Assembly: GCA_946482005.1 (NCBI GenBank)
Contig: CAMLPV010000009.1
Location: 52,689 to 116,688 of the forward strand
Direction of reading: 5' to 3'
From: an uncultured Gilliamella sp.
GTDB lineage: Bacteria; Pseudomonadota; Gammaproteobacteria; Enterobacterales; Orbaceae
Length of the DNA: 64,000 nucleotides
Shown: in pieces, positions 9,567 to 18,068 of the stretch
Layout of the letters: each line of letters begins with the position of its first letter
How positions within the stretch are numbered: position 1 is the first letter of the stretch
Program-made: the position numbers and the translations under genes
The notes under the pieces: model-generated
Databases searched by the model: none
What the model was told of the DNA's origin: nothing
What the model saw: only the letters and a program-made list of their open reading frames with translations

Positions 9567-10358
9567 TTAGTCCAAACTAATGGATTTATCTCGATTAAAG
9601 ATAATTTTTATTTTCTGATCTTTCGCTGCAATAGGTTGATACCTCCACGTTTTCATTGCACTAATTACTGATCGATTAAAGATATTATTGGGTTTTGCTT
9701 CTATAATCCGAATATTTTCAATACGTCCATTACTGTTTATATCAAACAGTGCTATCACATAACCTTCTAAACGCATATCAAGTGCTCGGCGAGGATACTC
9801 GGGTTGATTGCGACTAATCGGTGAAGGATTGCCTGAGTATCGACGACTATCAGATATTTGTGGGGCAACTGAAGTATTAGAGATATTTTCAGCAATGACT
9901 TCTTGCCTTACTTGTTGACGTGATGCTTTTTGCACAGGACGGTGTTTTTTCTTAGGTTTATCTTTTTGTTTTACAATAATATCTTTTTCAGTTATTACTG
10001 CAGGTTTGTCAGGTATTGTTTCTTCAATAGGTTCAGGTTCAACAATTGGTGTCTCTTCAATTGGTTTGTTATCAATAATTTCACTGTCTTGAGCACCTTG
10101 AATATCAGGTGTATTTTCAACTAATGATTGTTCTGGAGCAGCAAGAGAAAAATCAATCATTATGGCTTTAATTGAATTATCGCCCTCATCTGCAACGATG
10201 TCTTTTACAAATAGCGTAGAACAAAACAATAAAGTAAGTATACACAAATGTGACATTACAGCAATAAATGCATATAAATAAACACCTCTTTCCTCTTTCT
10301 TAGCAATGGATTGAGGGATCTTTTCATCACTGATATCTATATCAAAGTTAATCTTCAT
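9567..10358 (-). CDS. tonB: TonB energy-transducing protein
   Basis: Couples the inner-membrane ExbB-ExbD proton motor to outer-membrane receptors for siderophores, haem and cobalamin. From ATG 10358 it has 263 residues; the open frame allows a start 4 codons earlier at 10370, and neither has a strong ribosome site. Layout: a short cytoplasmic N-terminus, one membrane helix (about 28-51), a long Pro/Glu/Lys-rich periplasmic linker (EEPIVEPEPIEE-like repeats) and the C-terminal TonB domain with YPRRALDMRLEGYV. exbB and exbD are not in the window. A Fur-like box lies about 40 bases upstream, so iron repression is likely. Confidence 0.9.
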   Translation of the reverse strand: MKINFDIDISDEKIPQSIAKKEERGVYLYAFIAVMSHLCILTLLFCSTLFVKDIVADEGDNSIKAIMIDFSLAAPEQSLVENTPDIQGAQDSEIIDNKPIEETPIVEPEPIEETIPDKPAVITEKDIIVKQKDKPKKKHRPVQKASRQQVRQEVIAENISNTSVAPQISDSRRYSGNPSPISRNQPEYPRRALDMRLEGYVIALFDINSNGRIENIRIIEAKPNNIFNRSVISAMKTWRYQPIAAKDQKIKIIFNRDKSISLD

Positions 10359-10395
10359 ACTAATAAACATTTCTAACTTAAGGTGGGTATTTTAA

Positions 10396-10414
10396 ATGAA
10401 AATGCTTATCATTT
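10396..10414 (-). promoter_or_regulatory. Fur box upstream of tonB
   Basis: On the minus strand the core ATGATAAGCATTTTC (10398-10412) matches 13 of 15 positions of the corresponding part of the Fur consensus. It sits in the tonB-ispB divergent gap, closer to tonB. Fur with ferrous iron represses tonB in many Gammaproteobacteria. Confidence 0.75.
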
Positions 10415-10512
10415 GTAGTTTTTTTTAAAATATGATCCGCAACTCTTGTTGCATAAAAATATTTATCAGATAATAGCAAGATTAATATCTATTATTTCTA
10501 GCGGTTAAACTG

Positions 10513-11499
10513 ATGAATAATCCATCAATGAATCAAATACTCGATCTGGTAAAAGATGATTTAGTTAAAGTGAACCAAGCTATACAAGCTGAACTAAGTT
10601 CAGATGTGGCTTTGATTAATCAGTTGGGCAATTATATTATTAGCAGTGGAGGAAAGCGTATTCGTCCTGTTATTGCTTTATTAATTGCTAAAGCACTTAA
10701 TTATCAAGGTGACAAACATATTATTACGGCCGCTTTTATTGAATTTATTCATACCGCCACTTTATTGCATGATGATGTAGTAGACGAGTCTGATTTAAGG
10801 CGTGGTAAATCGACCGCCAATGCTTTATTTGGTAATGCTGCTAGTGTATTAGTCGGTGATTATATTTATACACGTTCTTTTCAAATGATGGTGCGTACAG
10901 AATCGTTTAAGGTTTTGACTATCATGTCGGCAGCAACTAATGTTATTGCTGAAGGGGAAGTACAGCAATTAATTAATTGTAATGATCCTGATATTACCAA
11001 AGAACAATATTTAGAAGTTATTTATCGCAAAACAGCCCGTTTATTTGAGGCAACTTCGCATTCTGCTGCGGTGTTAGCTGGTGCAAATGAACAGCAAGAG
11101 TTTGCCTTACAAGAGTACGGTAAATATTTAGGTACTGCCTTTCAAATTATTGATGACCTATTGGATTACAGTGCCGATAATAATCAAAAATTAGGAAAAA
11201 ATTTAGGAGATGATCTTAATGAAGGCAAGCCAACCTTACCGCTCCTACACGCCATGCATCACACTAAAAATGCTGAGGATGCTGCATTAATTCGTCGGGC
11301 TATAGAACAAGGCAATGGTCGACATTTATTAAATCGCATTTTACATATTATGGATGAATGTGGTTCACTTGAGTTTACCTTGCAAGCTGCTCAGGCGGAA
11401 GCCCGTAAAGCATCGGATGTTATTGCTATTTTACCTGACTCACCTTATAAACAAGCATTACAAGATCTAGCCTTATTGTCAGTAAAAAGAGAAAATTAA
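10513..11499 (+). CDS. ispB: Octaprenyl (polyprenyl) diphosphate synthase
   Basis: Extends farnesyl diphosphate with isopentenyl units to make the side chain of ubiquinone and menaquinone. It has 328 residues. The first aspartate-rich motif is DDVVD (87-91) within LLHDDVVDESDLRRG; the second is in FQIIDDLLDYSAD. GGKRIRP (46-52) binds the diphosphate. The family's product length is set by small residues before the first motif and cannot be read safely here; octaprenyl is assumed from enteric homology. It is transcribed divergently from tonB. Confidence 0.92.
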   Translation: MNNPSMNQILDLVKDDLVKVNQAIQAELSSDVALINQLGNYIISSGGKRIRPVIALLIAKALNYQGDKHIITAAFIEFIHTATLLHDDVVDESDLRRGKSTANALFGNAASVLVGDYIYTRSFQMMVRTESFKVLTIMSAATNVIAEGEVQQLINCNDPDITKEQYLEVIYRKTARLFEATSHSAAVLAGANEQQEFALQEYGKYLGTAFQIIDDLLDYSADNNQKLGKNLGDDLNEGKPTLPLLHAMHHTKNAEDAALIRRAIEQGNGRHLLNRILHIMDECGSLEFTLQAAQAEARKASDVIAILPDSPYKQALQDLALLSVKREN

Positions 11500-11625
11500 T
11501 TAATCGGTAAATGTTAAGTAAGTTATTTAAGCGTCTATTTTATACTCAAATGTATCGTTTATCTCAAACTTTTTGGCATTAATTAAATAGACAATAAGTT
11601 CAATATATTAAAGTAAGGTATTTTT

Positions 11626-12498
11626 ATGTTTAAAAGATCTTGGCCGGTTTTTTTGATTTTTGTTTCGATGATCTCCATTCAAGGTAGTGCTTCAATCGCC
11701 AAATATCTTTTTCCTGTGTTAGGACCTGAAGGTATGACCGCTTGGCGATTATGTTTTTCGGCTATAATTTTAATTATCATTTTTAAACCTTGGCGAAAAC
11801 CAATACCTAAACCGGCATTAAAATTTATATTTTTATACGGTATTTCAATTGGTTGTATGAATTTAGCTTTTTATAGTGCTATCGCTAGAATTCCTTTAGG
11901 CATTGCTGTAGCTATCGAATTGACAGGACCAATAATGGTAGCCATGTGTTCATCACGTCAATTGTTTGATTTTATTTGGCTAGGTATTGCCGTGATCGGA
12001 TTAGCTATGTTACTGCCTATTCATCAAGCGTCAGGGAATTTAGATCCTATCGGTATTTTATTTGCTTTATTAGCAGGCAGTTGTTGGGCATGTTACATTT
12101 TATTTGGGCGTAAAGCTGGTGCTATTTATGGATCTTCAAGCGTCGCTATTGGGTCGGTAATTGCTTCGTGCTTTTTATTTCCAATTGGTGTATGGCAAAG
12201 TGGTAGTGCTATGTTCTCGTTAGATCTACTCCCTTTGGTGTTTGTTGTCTCTTTATTGGCCTCAGCTATTCCTTATGGATTAGATATGATTGCTCTACCA
12301 AAATTGCCTGCGCAAACATTTAGTACTTTAATGAGTTTATCACCTGTTTTTGCTGCGCTTTCTGGTTTAATTGTGTTGCACGAACAATTATCGAGTTATC
12401 AGTGGTTAGCAATTGTGTTTATTATTGTTTCATCAATAGGTACCGTACTCACCATGAATCGCCCAACAAAGATTGAATCGGTTAAATCAGGTAATTAA
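11626..12498 (+). CDS. rhtA: RhtA-type threonine/homoserine exporter (EamA family)
   Basis: 290-residue inner-membrane protein with about ten hydrophobic helices in two EamA repeats, close in length and motifs to E. coli RhtA (295). Recognisable RhtA-like segments are GPEGMTAWRL, ARIPLGIAVAIELTGP and ALPKLPAQTFSTLMSLSP. RhtA exports threonine, homoserine and some other amino acids; the exact substrate in this organism is inferred. It stands alone between ispB and convergent ffh, and ends at a strong terminator. Confidence 0.85.
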   Translation: MFKRSWPVFLIFVSMISIQGSASIAKYLFPVLGPEGMTAWRLCFSAIILIIIFKPWRKPIPKPALKFIFLYGISIGCMNLAFYSAIARIPLGIAVAIELTGPIMVAMCSSRQLFDFIWLGIAVIGLAMLLPIHQASGNLDPIGILFALLAGSCWACYILFGRKAGAIYGSSSVAIGSVIASCFLFPIGVWQSGSAMFSLDLLPLVFVVSLLASAIPYGLDMIALPKLPAQTFSTLMSLSPVFAALSGLIVLHEQLSSYQWLAIVFIIVSSIGTVLTMNRPTKIESVKSGN

Positions 12499-12506
12499 AA
12501 AAAATT

Positions 12507-12535
12507 ATCGCGCTGTTGAAGGCGCGATTTTTTTG
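12507..12535 (+). terminator. Rho-independent terminator after rhtA
   Basis: GC-rich stem ATCGCGC / GCGCGAT (12507-12513 with 12522-12528) followed by seven T and preceded by an A-run. It may work in both directions between convergent rhtA and ffh. Confidence 0.9.
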
Positions 12536-12588
12536 ATAGTCTAATGTTCAATTATGACCCTTTTACAAGGAAGAAATTAAGCGTAGAT

Positions 12589-13956
12589 TTAACGTGGAGG
12601 GAATCCCATTCCACCGCCCATTAAACCTTTCATCTGGCGCATCATCTTCATCATGCCACCACCTTTCATTTTCTTCATCATTTTTTGCATATCGTCAAAC
12701 TGTTTTAAGAGTTTATTCACATCTTGTACTTGGGTTCCTGAACCCATTGCAATTCGACGCTTACGTGAACCTTTAATGATTTCAGGATTTGCACGCTCTT
12801 TGAGCGTCATTGAGCCAATAATTGCTTCCATTTTGATAGTGATTTTATCATCCATTTGTGCTTTGATATGATCCGGCAGTTGACCAACGCCAGGTAATTT
12901 TGCCAGCATTGCACCCATACCGCCCATATTGCGCATTTGTTTAAGCTGATCTTGAAAATCATTAAAATCAAATTTATCGCCTTTTTTCAATTTTTTGGCG
13001 ATTTTTTCTGCTTTCTCGCGATCGACATTACTTTGTAATTCTTCAATTAACGAAATAACATCCCCCATACCCAAAATACGAGAAGCAATGCGATCAGGAT
13101 AGAATGGTTCTAAAGCATCGGTCTTTTCACCCATCCCCAAAAATTTAATTGGTTTGCCAGTAATATTGCGAATAGAAAGCGCAGCACCACCACGAGCATC
13201 CCCATCAACTTTAGTTAAAATCACACCAGTAAGTGGTAATGCATCATTAAATGCTTTTGCGGTATTGGCCGCGTCTTGCCCCGTCATGGCATCTACAACA
13301 AACAAGGTTTCAATTGGGTTTATTGCTTGATGAAGAGCCTTGATTTCGTCCATCATATCGTTATCGACATGTAAACGACCTGCGGTATCGACAATAAGTA
13401 CGTCAAAAAATTGTAGTTTAGCGTGTGAAATAGCTTTATTTACAATATTAACTGGTTTTTCATTAATATCAGATGGAAAAAATTCGACATCAATGGCTTT
13501 AGCTAGTGTTTCTAACTGCTTAATTGCCGCCGGTCGATAAACATCGGCAGATACAACCAGTACTTTTTTCTTCTGTTTTTCTTTTAAGAATTTGGCCAGT
13601 TTTGCAACACTGGTGGTTTTACCTGCACCTTGTAAACCAGCCATTAAGATTACTGCTGGTGGCTGTGTTGCTAAATTGAGTGAACTGTTAACTTCTCCCA
13701 TTGCAGCCGTCAGTTCAGCTTGAACTATTTTAATAAACTCTTGGCCTGGCGTTAGGCTTTTATTGACATCTAAACCTACAGCTTTTTCTTTAACTTGATT
13801 AATAAATTCACGAACAACAGGTAGCGCAACATCGGCTTCAAGTAGAGCCATTCGAACATCGCGCAGTGCTTCTTTAATATTATCTTCAGACAGTCGCCCA
13901 CGACCACTGATATTGCGAAATGTCTGTGATAAACGGTCGGTTAAATTCTCAAACAT
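12589..13956 (-). CDS. ffh: Signal recognition particle protein Ffh
   Basis: GTPase of the signal recognition particle. With 4.5S RNA it binds hydrophobic signal anchors on nascent inner-membrane proteins and docks with FtsY. From ATG 13956 it has 455 residues and opens MFENLTDRLSQTFRNISG, as in enterics. A longer frame begins at TTG 13968 but lacks support; GAGAG lies 5 bases before the ATG. Domains: N domain (about 1-85), G domain with GLQGAGKTT and DTAGRLHVD, and a Met-rich M domain with the RNA-binding GSRKRRIAMGSG and a Met/Gly-rich tail. Confidence 0.97.
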   Translation of the reverse strand: MFENLTDRLSQTFRNISGRGRLSEDNIKEALRDVRMALLEADVALPVVREFINQVKEKAVGLDVNKSLTPGQEFIKIVQAELTAAMGEVNSSLNLATQPPAVILMAGLQGAGKTTSVAKLAKFLKEKQKKKVLVVSADVYRPAAIKQLETLAKAIDVEFFPSDINEKPVNIVNKAISHAKLQFFDVLIVDTAGRLHVDNDMMDEIKALHQAINPIETLFVVDAMTGQDAANTAKAFNDALPLTGVILTKVDGDARGGAALSIRNITGKPIKFLGMGEKTDALEPFYPDRIASRILGMGDVISLIEELQSNVDREKAEKIAKKLKKGDKFDFNDFQDQLKQMRNMGGMGAMLAKLPGVGQLPDHIKAQMDDKITIKMEAIIGSMTLKERANPEIIKGSRKRRIAMGSGTQVQDVNKLLKQFDDMQKMMKKMKGGGMMKMMRQMKGLMGGGMGFPPR

Positions 13957-14146
13957 GTTAACTCTCAATAAATAAAAAAATTTTGATTATCATATCAGAA
14001 AATTTTAAGAAGTCCCATGATCATCATTATGTATTGACTTGACACCAAATTATCTTCCTGTTCAAATGAAGATAGATAAACAAAGGTATATTACTTATAA
14101 AAGGTAATGAAGAGATAGAATAAATACAAAAGGAGAAAAATTGAAT

Positions 14147-14530
14147 ATGGCAAAAGTGATTCAAACCGAAAAAGCCCCAGCAGCAATCGGACCATATGTT
14201 CAGGCAGTCGATTTAGGCAATATACTATTTGCATCAGGGCAGATTCCTTTAGTCCCTGAAACAGGTGAAATGCCAGCTTGCGTTAAAGAACAAGCAAAAC
14301 AAAGTTTAGCTAATGTTAAAGCAATAATCACATCGGCAGGTTATCAAGTCAGTAATATCGTTAAAACAACTATTTTTTTAGCTGATATGAATGATTTTGC
14401 TGCTGTTAATGCGGTTTATGAAGCATTTTTTATCGAAAATAATGCCGGATTCCCTGCACGTTCTTGTGTACAAGTTGCTCGTATACCTAAAGATGCAAAA
14501 GTTGAAATTGAAGTCATTGCAGCTAAATAA
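14147..14530 (+). CDS. ridA: RidA (enamine/imine deaminase)
   Basis: Hydrolyses reactive 2-aminoacrylate and related imines made by PLP enzymes such as threonine dehydratase. It has 127 residues from ATG 14147 (MAKVIQTEKAPAAIGPYVQ), matching the enteric N-terminus. The AGGAG site is 11 bases from this ATG but 5 from an in-frame TTG at 14141, so a start two codons earlier is possible. The conserved Arg and Glu of the trimer's active site are in SCVQVARIPKDAKVEIE. It is followed by a terminator and then tyrB, a PLP aminotransferase; a functional link is only suggestive. Confidence 0.93.
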   Translation: MAKVIQTEKAPAAIGPYVQAVDLGNILFASGQIPLVPETGEMPACVKEQAKQSLANVKAIITSAGYQVSNIVKTTIFLADMNDFAAVNAVYEAFFIENNAGFPARSCVQVARIPKDAKVEIEVIAAK

Positions 14531-14543
14531 TTTTAACTAGTTT

Positions 14544-14570
14544 GATTAGCACTAAAAAGTGCTAATCTTT
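14544..14570 (+). terminator. Terminator hairpin after ridA
   Basis: Perfect 10-bp stem GATTAGCACT / AGTGCTAATC (14544-14553 with 14558-14567), loop AAAA, followed by a short T-run. It abuts copy A of the dispersed repeat. Confidence 0.75.
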
Positions 14571-14608
14571 GTCAAAAAGTTTCAGGTAAACCCTACGTTT
14601 TAGTATAA
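14568..14608 (+). repeat. 41-bp dispersed repeat, copy A
   Basis: Begins TTTGTCAAAAAGTTTCAGGT and ends AGTATAA. It matches 21131-21171 at 37 of 41 positions in the same orientation on the plus strand. Copy A is fully intergenic, between the ridA terminator and tyrB. Function unknown. Confidence 0.7.
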
Positions 14609-14796
14609 AATTGAACTTAAATTGAATAATTTATTCATTTAATATATCGTTGATTATTCTTATCAAAAATGATTGAAATTCCTAGTGAAAATTCAATTGA
14701 ATTATTTACAGTTGAACTTGTATTTAGTGATTGATTGCCAATTGAGTTGATGCAATAATCTACAGTTATAAGTTATTGTGCCAATTAGGTTATAAT

Positions 14797-15990
14797 ATGT
14801 TTGAAAAAGTAGAATCCTATGCAGGGGATCCGATTTTATCGCTAGTCTCTGAATTTAATAATGATCATCGTGAAAGTAAAACTAATTTAAGTATTGGTTA
14901 TTATTATGATGAAAATAGTATTGTACCTCAATTGGAGTGTATTAAAATTGCTCGTGATTACGTTTACCATAATCAACAAGGCGCACAACTTTACTTACCA
15001 ATGAGTGGTTTGCCTTCTTATTGTCAAGCAATTCAGTCATTGCTATTTGGTGAAGAACATTCAGCCTATAAAGATAAACGTATTGCAACTATACAAACAT
15101 TAGGTGGATCAGGTGCACTAAAAATCGGTGCCGATTTTTTACATCGATATTTTCCTAATTCTCAAGTTTGGGTTAGTGATCCAACATGGGAAAATCATAT
15201 AGCCATTTTTAGTGGTGCAGGTTTTAAAGTAAATACCTATCCTTATTTTGATTCACAAACATGTGGGGTCAAATTTGATGCAATGCTTGAAACATTGGAA
15301 CTATTGCCTCCCAAAAGCATTGTATTACTGCATCCTTGTTGTCATAATCCAACGGGTGCTGATTTAACTCAGGCACAGTGGGATAAAGTAATTACTATAC
15401 TACAAACACGTGATCTCATTCCATTTATGGATATTGCTTATCAAGGATTTGGTGAAAGTATTGAAAGTGACAGCTACGCAATTAAAAAAGCAGCTGAAGT
15501 TGGTCTTTGTGGTTTTATAAGTAATTCGTTTTCGAAGACATTCTCACTTTATGGCGAACGTGTTGGAGGACTATCTGTGTTGTGTGAGAATGAGGAAGCA
15601 GCTCGTCGAGTATTAGGACAACTTCAGGCAACAGTTCGTCGAAACTATTCTAGCCCTGCGGCTTATGGAGCCCAATTAGTCAGTTATGTGTTAAATGATT
15701 CTGACTTGAAAATGAGTTGGTTTAAAGAAGTTGAAACAATGCGAAATCGTATTGTTTCGATGCGTTCTGAGTTAGTTAATTTGTTGAAAAAGCAATCTCC
15801 AGAACGTAATTTTGATTATTTAGTTAAGCAGCGAGGTATGTTTAGTTATACTGGTTTTAGTAAACAACAAGTCACACAATTAAAAGATAATTTTGCTGTT
15901 TATTTGGTGGGCAGTGGAAGAATGTGTGTGGCAGGCTTAAATCACCATAATATTCATCGTGTGGCGCAAGCATTTGCTACATTAAAATAA
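14797..15990 (+). CDS. tyrB: Aromatic-amino-acid aminotransferase
   Basis: PLP-dependent class I transaminase making tyrosine, phenylalanine and leucine from their keto acids. It has 397 residues, the length of E. coli TyrB, and it follows TyrB closely ([44 protein letters not shown], [16 protein letters not shown]). The PLP lysine is in [17 protein letters not shown]. The start at 14797 has AGG 7 bases upstream; the open frame reaches back to 14776 without support. AspC is the alternative, but the CCHNPTG and SYTGFS segments favour TyrB. No convincing TyrR box upstream. Confidence 0.93.
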   Translation: MFEKVESYAGDPILSLVSEFNNDHRESKTNLSIGYYYDENSIVPQLECIKIARDYVYHNQQGAQLYLPMSGLPSYCQAIQSLLFGEEHSAYKDKRIATIQTLGGSGALKIGADFLHRYFPNSQVWVSDPTWENHIAIFSGAGFKVNTYPYFDSQTCGVKFDAMLETLELLPPKSIVLLHPCCHNPTGADLTQAQWDKVITILQTRDLIPFMDIAYQGFGESIESDSYAIKKAAEVGLCGFISNSFSKTFSLYGERVGGLSVLCENEEAARRVLGQLQATVRRNYSSPAAYGAQLVSYVLNDSDLKMSWFKEVETMRNRIVSMRSELVNLLKKQSPERNFDYLVKQRGMFSYTGFSKQQVTQLKDNFAVYLVGSGRMCVAGLNHHNIHRVAQAFATLK

Positions 15991-16015
15991 TCAAGTCACA
16001 AAAAGGAGAATATTC

Positions 16016-16165
16016 ATGTTACGTAAGATGTTAATGCTGGTATTCGGTATTGCAATGACAACCCTCATTGTTGGATGTAATACAGTTAATGGTGTAGGCA
16101 AAGATGTTCAATCTGGTGGTAAAGCTATTTCGAAAACAGCTGAAAAAGTTAGCGATAAATTATAA
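16016..16165 (+). CDS. Entericidin-like small lipoprotein
   Basis: 49-residue ORF, 25 bases after tyrB, with AAGGAG before the ATG. It has a signal peptide with lipobox ending at Cys21 (LIVGC). The short mature part CNTVNGVGKDVQSGGKAISK has the arrangement of entericidin A/B peptides (CNT..GVG.D...GG.AI). Entericidins are small envelope lipoproteins described as a toxin/antidote pair in E. coli. Only one is present here, so the name marks sequence family only. A second, larger lipoprotein follows on the same strand. Confidence 0.85.
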   Translation: MLRKMLMLVFGIAMTTLIVGCNTVNGVGKDVQSGGKAISKTAEKVSDKL

Positions 16166-16204
16166 TAAGGATGGTAAATATCTTTATGAATTATAAAAAG
16201 TAAA

Positions 16205-16705
16205 ATGCGACATATTGTAGTAGTTATACTTTTTTTACTTACTGGGTGCAGTTCATTAAATTTTCGAACTGCACCTTTAACCTTTGAAAACTGTCATTAT
16301 TCAAGTATGATTAATACAGAATTTGTATTAAATCCTTTGCCATCAAATATATTAAGTTATCCGCATATTTATATTGCCCAAAGTCGACAAAGTAAACATT
16401 TACCAGCAAGTTATGCTGGCATGAAAGGAAAATTGACAAATAAAGTTGAGGTTCGTGATTATCCAAAACAAACATTTTGGCGAGCACAATCTTTACTCGA
16501 TAGGGCAACATTGTATGACGATGGTTATGACGATCTTTATATAAGCTCCGCGCAAAAAGAAGCGCGAGATCGTAAAGCGAAATTTGTAGTAAGACAAGCG
16601 ATTTTGCAAAACTGCCAGATTATTTATATTGCTATTGATTCTTTGGCAAAAGATAGGGATAATCCTGCATTAATTGAATCTAACGATTTATCAATATATA
16701 AATAG
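16205..16705 (+). CDS. Putative lipoprotein of unknown function
   Basis: 166 residues with a short signal peptide and lipobox ending at Cys15 (LLTGCSS), so probably envelope-anchored. The mature part has no transmembrane segment, two further Cys (ENCHYSS, LQNCQII) that could pair, and a charged stretch AQKEARDRKAK. I do not recognise a family. It follows the entericidin-like gene by 39 bases and may be cotranscribed, though its own ribosome site is weak. Confidence 0.7.
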   Translation: MRHIVVVILFLLTGCSSLNFRTAPLTFENCHYSSMINTEFVLNPLPSNILSYPHIYIAQSRQSKHLPASYAGMKGKLTNKVEVRDYPKQTFWRAQSLLDRATLYDDGYDDLYISSAQKEARDRKAKFVVRQAILQNCQIIYIAIDSLAKDRDNPALIESNDLSIYK

Positions 16706-17086
16706 ATAAGATATTATACAAGAACAAATAATTAATAGTATTATTGATTAAATTGATAGTTATAATATCAAGTTTTTAAAAAAAATTTATTTCACTTTCT
16801 TATTTAATTTTTGATAATTTAACCCTTATAATTGTTATTATCTTGTAAAGATTATCAATTCTGCGTTTAATATGTTAGATTTAGCTTTTTTCATCGTTTA
16901 TTACAATTTGATACCGAATCGACGTAATATATGAAATTTTACATGGGCAATTATTCATGCATGTATTTTGATTCCCTATATGTTAATGTCATTATGGGTT
17001 GAAAATACATATTGTTAATATGGCATAGAGATAATAGACATTATTGTAATAGTTGTGTTATCTGCTAATTTTTTTAAGGAAATAAA
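16706..17086. other. Long AT-rich gap before galU with a possible ORF relic
   Basis: 380 bases without an intact gene. From ATG 16872 one frame reads MLDLAFFIVYYNLIPNRRNI, a TGA at 16932, then hydrophobic protein-like sequence (AIIHACILIPYMLMSLW) to TAA at 17016. This could be a broken small membrane protein. The galU promoter should lie in the last 100 bases; no clear hexamer pair was found. Confidence 0.4.
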
Positions 17087-18001
17087 ATGTCATCAAGTTT
17101 TGAATCAACTCTGAATGGAAAAGTCAAAAAAGCCGTTATCCCCGTTGCTGGTCTTGGCACTCGAATGTTACCTGCGACTAAAGCTATTCCAAAGGAAATG
17201 TTACCTGTGGTTGATAAACCACTTATTCAATATGTAGTAAAAGAGTGTATTGCAGCAGGCATTACTGAGATCATTTTTGTTACCCATTCATCAAAAAATT
17301 CAATTGAAAACCACTTCGATACTAGTTTTGAATTAGAAGCAATGTTAGAAGCGCGTGTTAAACGTCAACTTTTACAAGAAGTACAAAGTATTTTACCTAA
17401 GAATGTAACAATAACGAGTGTTCGTCAAGGTTTAGCCAAAGGGCTTGGTCATGCTGTATTGTGTGCTTATCCTTTAGTTGGTAATGAACCTTTTGCCGTC
17501 GTGCTACCAGATGTGATTATTGATGAGTATGAAAGTGATCTAACAAAAGATAATTTAGCGGCAATGATTAATAATTATCATGAGACCAAGCATAGTCAAA
17601 TTATGGTTGAACCAGTACCGAAGGAGTTAGTTTCTTCTTATGGAATTGCCGATTGCCATGGTCAAGAATTGTCTGCTGGTGCTGTTACACAAATGTATAG
17701 TGTCGTTGAAAAACCATCAGTTGAAGAAGCACCATCCAATCAATCCGTCGTTGGGCGCTATGTTTTATCTGAAAAAATCTGGCCTTTACTAGCTAAAACA
17801 CCTTTAGGCACTGGTGGTGAAATTCAACTCACGGATGCAATTGCAATGTTACTTGAGAGCGACCCTGTCGATGCCTATTGTATTAAAGGCAGAAGTCATG
17901 ATTGTGGTAATAAATTAGGCTATATACAAACCTTTATACAATACGCAATGCGCCATAAAAGCTTAGGTAATGATGTTACTGCATGGTTAAAAACAATTTA
18001 A
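17087..18001 (+). CDS. galU: UTP-glucose-1-phosphate uridylyltransferase
   Basis: Makes UDP-glucose from UTP and glucose-1-phosphate, for lipopolysaccharide core, exopolysaccharide, galactose use and trehalose. It has 304 residues (E. coli GalU 302). The nucleotide-binding signature [20 protein letters not shown] sits near the N-terminus, and [12 protein letters not shown] near the C-terminus. AAGGAAAT precedes the ATG. It is a single gene closed by a strong terminator. Confidence 0.95.
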   Translation: MSSSFESTLNGKVKKAVIPVAGLGTRMLPATKAIPKEMLPVVDKPLIQYVVKECIAAGITEIIFVTHSSKNSIENHFDTSFELEAMLEARVKRQLLQEVQSILPKNVTITSVRQGLAKGLGHAVLCAYPLVGNEPFAVVLPDVIIDEYESDLTKDNLAAMINNYHETKHSQIMVEPVPKELVSSYGIADCHGQELSAGAVTQMYSVVEKPSVEEAPSNQSVVGRYVLSEKIWPLLAKTPLGTGGEIQLTDAIAMLLESDPVDAYCIKGRSHDCGNKLGYIQTFIQYAMRHKSLGNDVTAWLKTI

Positions 18002-18021
18002 ACATTAATTTTGAATAAAAA

Positions 18022-18046
18022 AGGACGCTTTAAGCGTCCTTTTTTA
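18022..18046 (+). terminator. Bidirectional terminator between galU and tcyP
   Basis: Near-perfect palindrome AGGACGCTTTAAGCGTCCT with an A-run before and a T-run after. It serves convergent galU and tcyP. Confidence 0.93.
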
Positions 18047-18068
18047 TTCTACATATTCTTTACTTAAA

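Noticed and set aside
14690..14770. Possible TyrR box upstream of tyrB
   Set aside because: TTTACA and TGTAT-like pieces occur but not with the TGTAAA-N6-TTTACA arrangement; in AT-rich DNA this is expected by chance.
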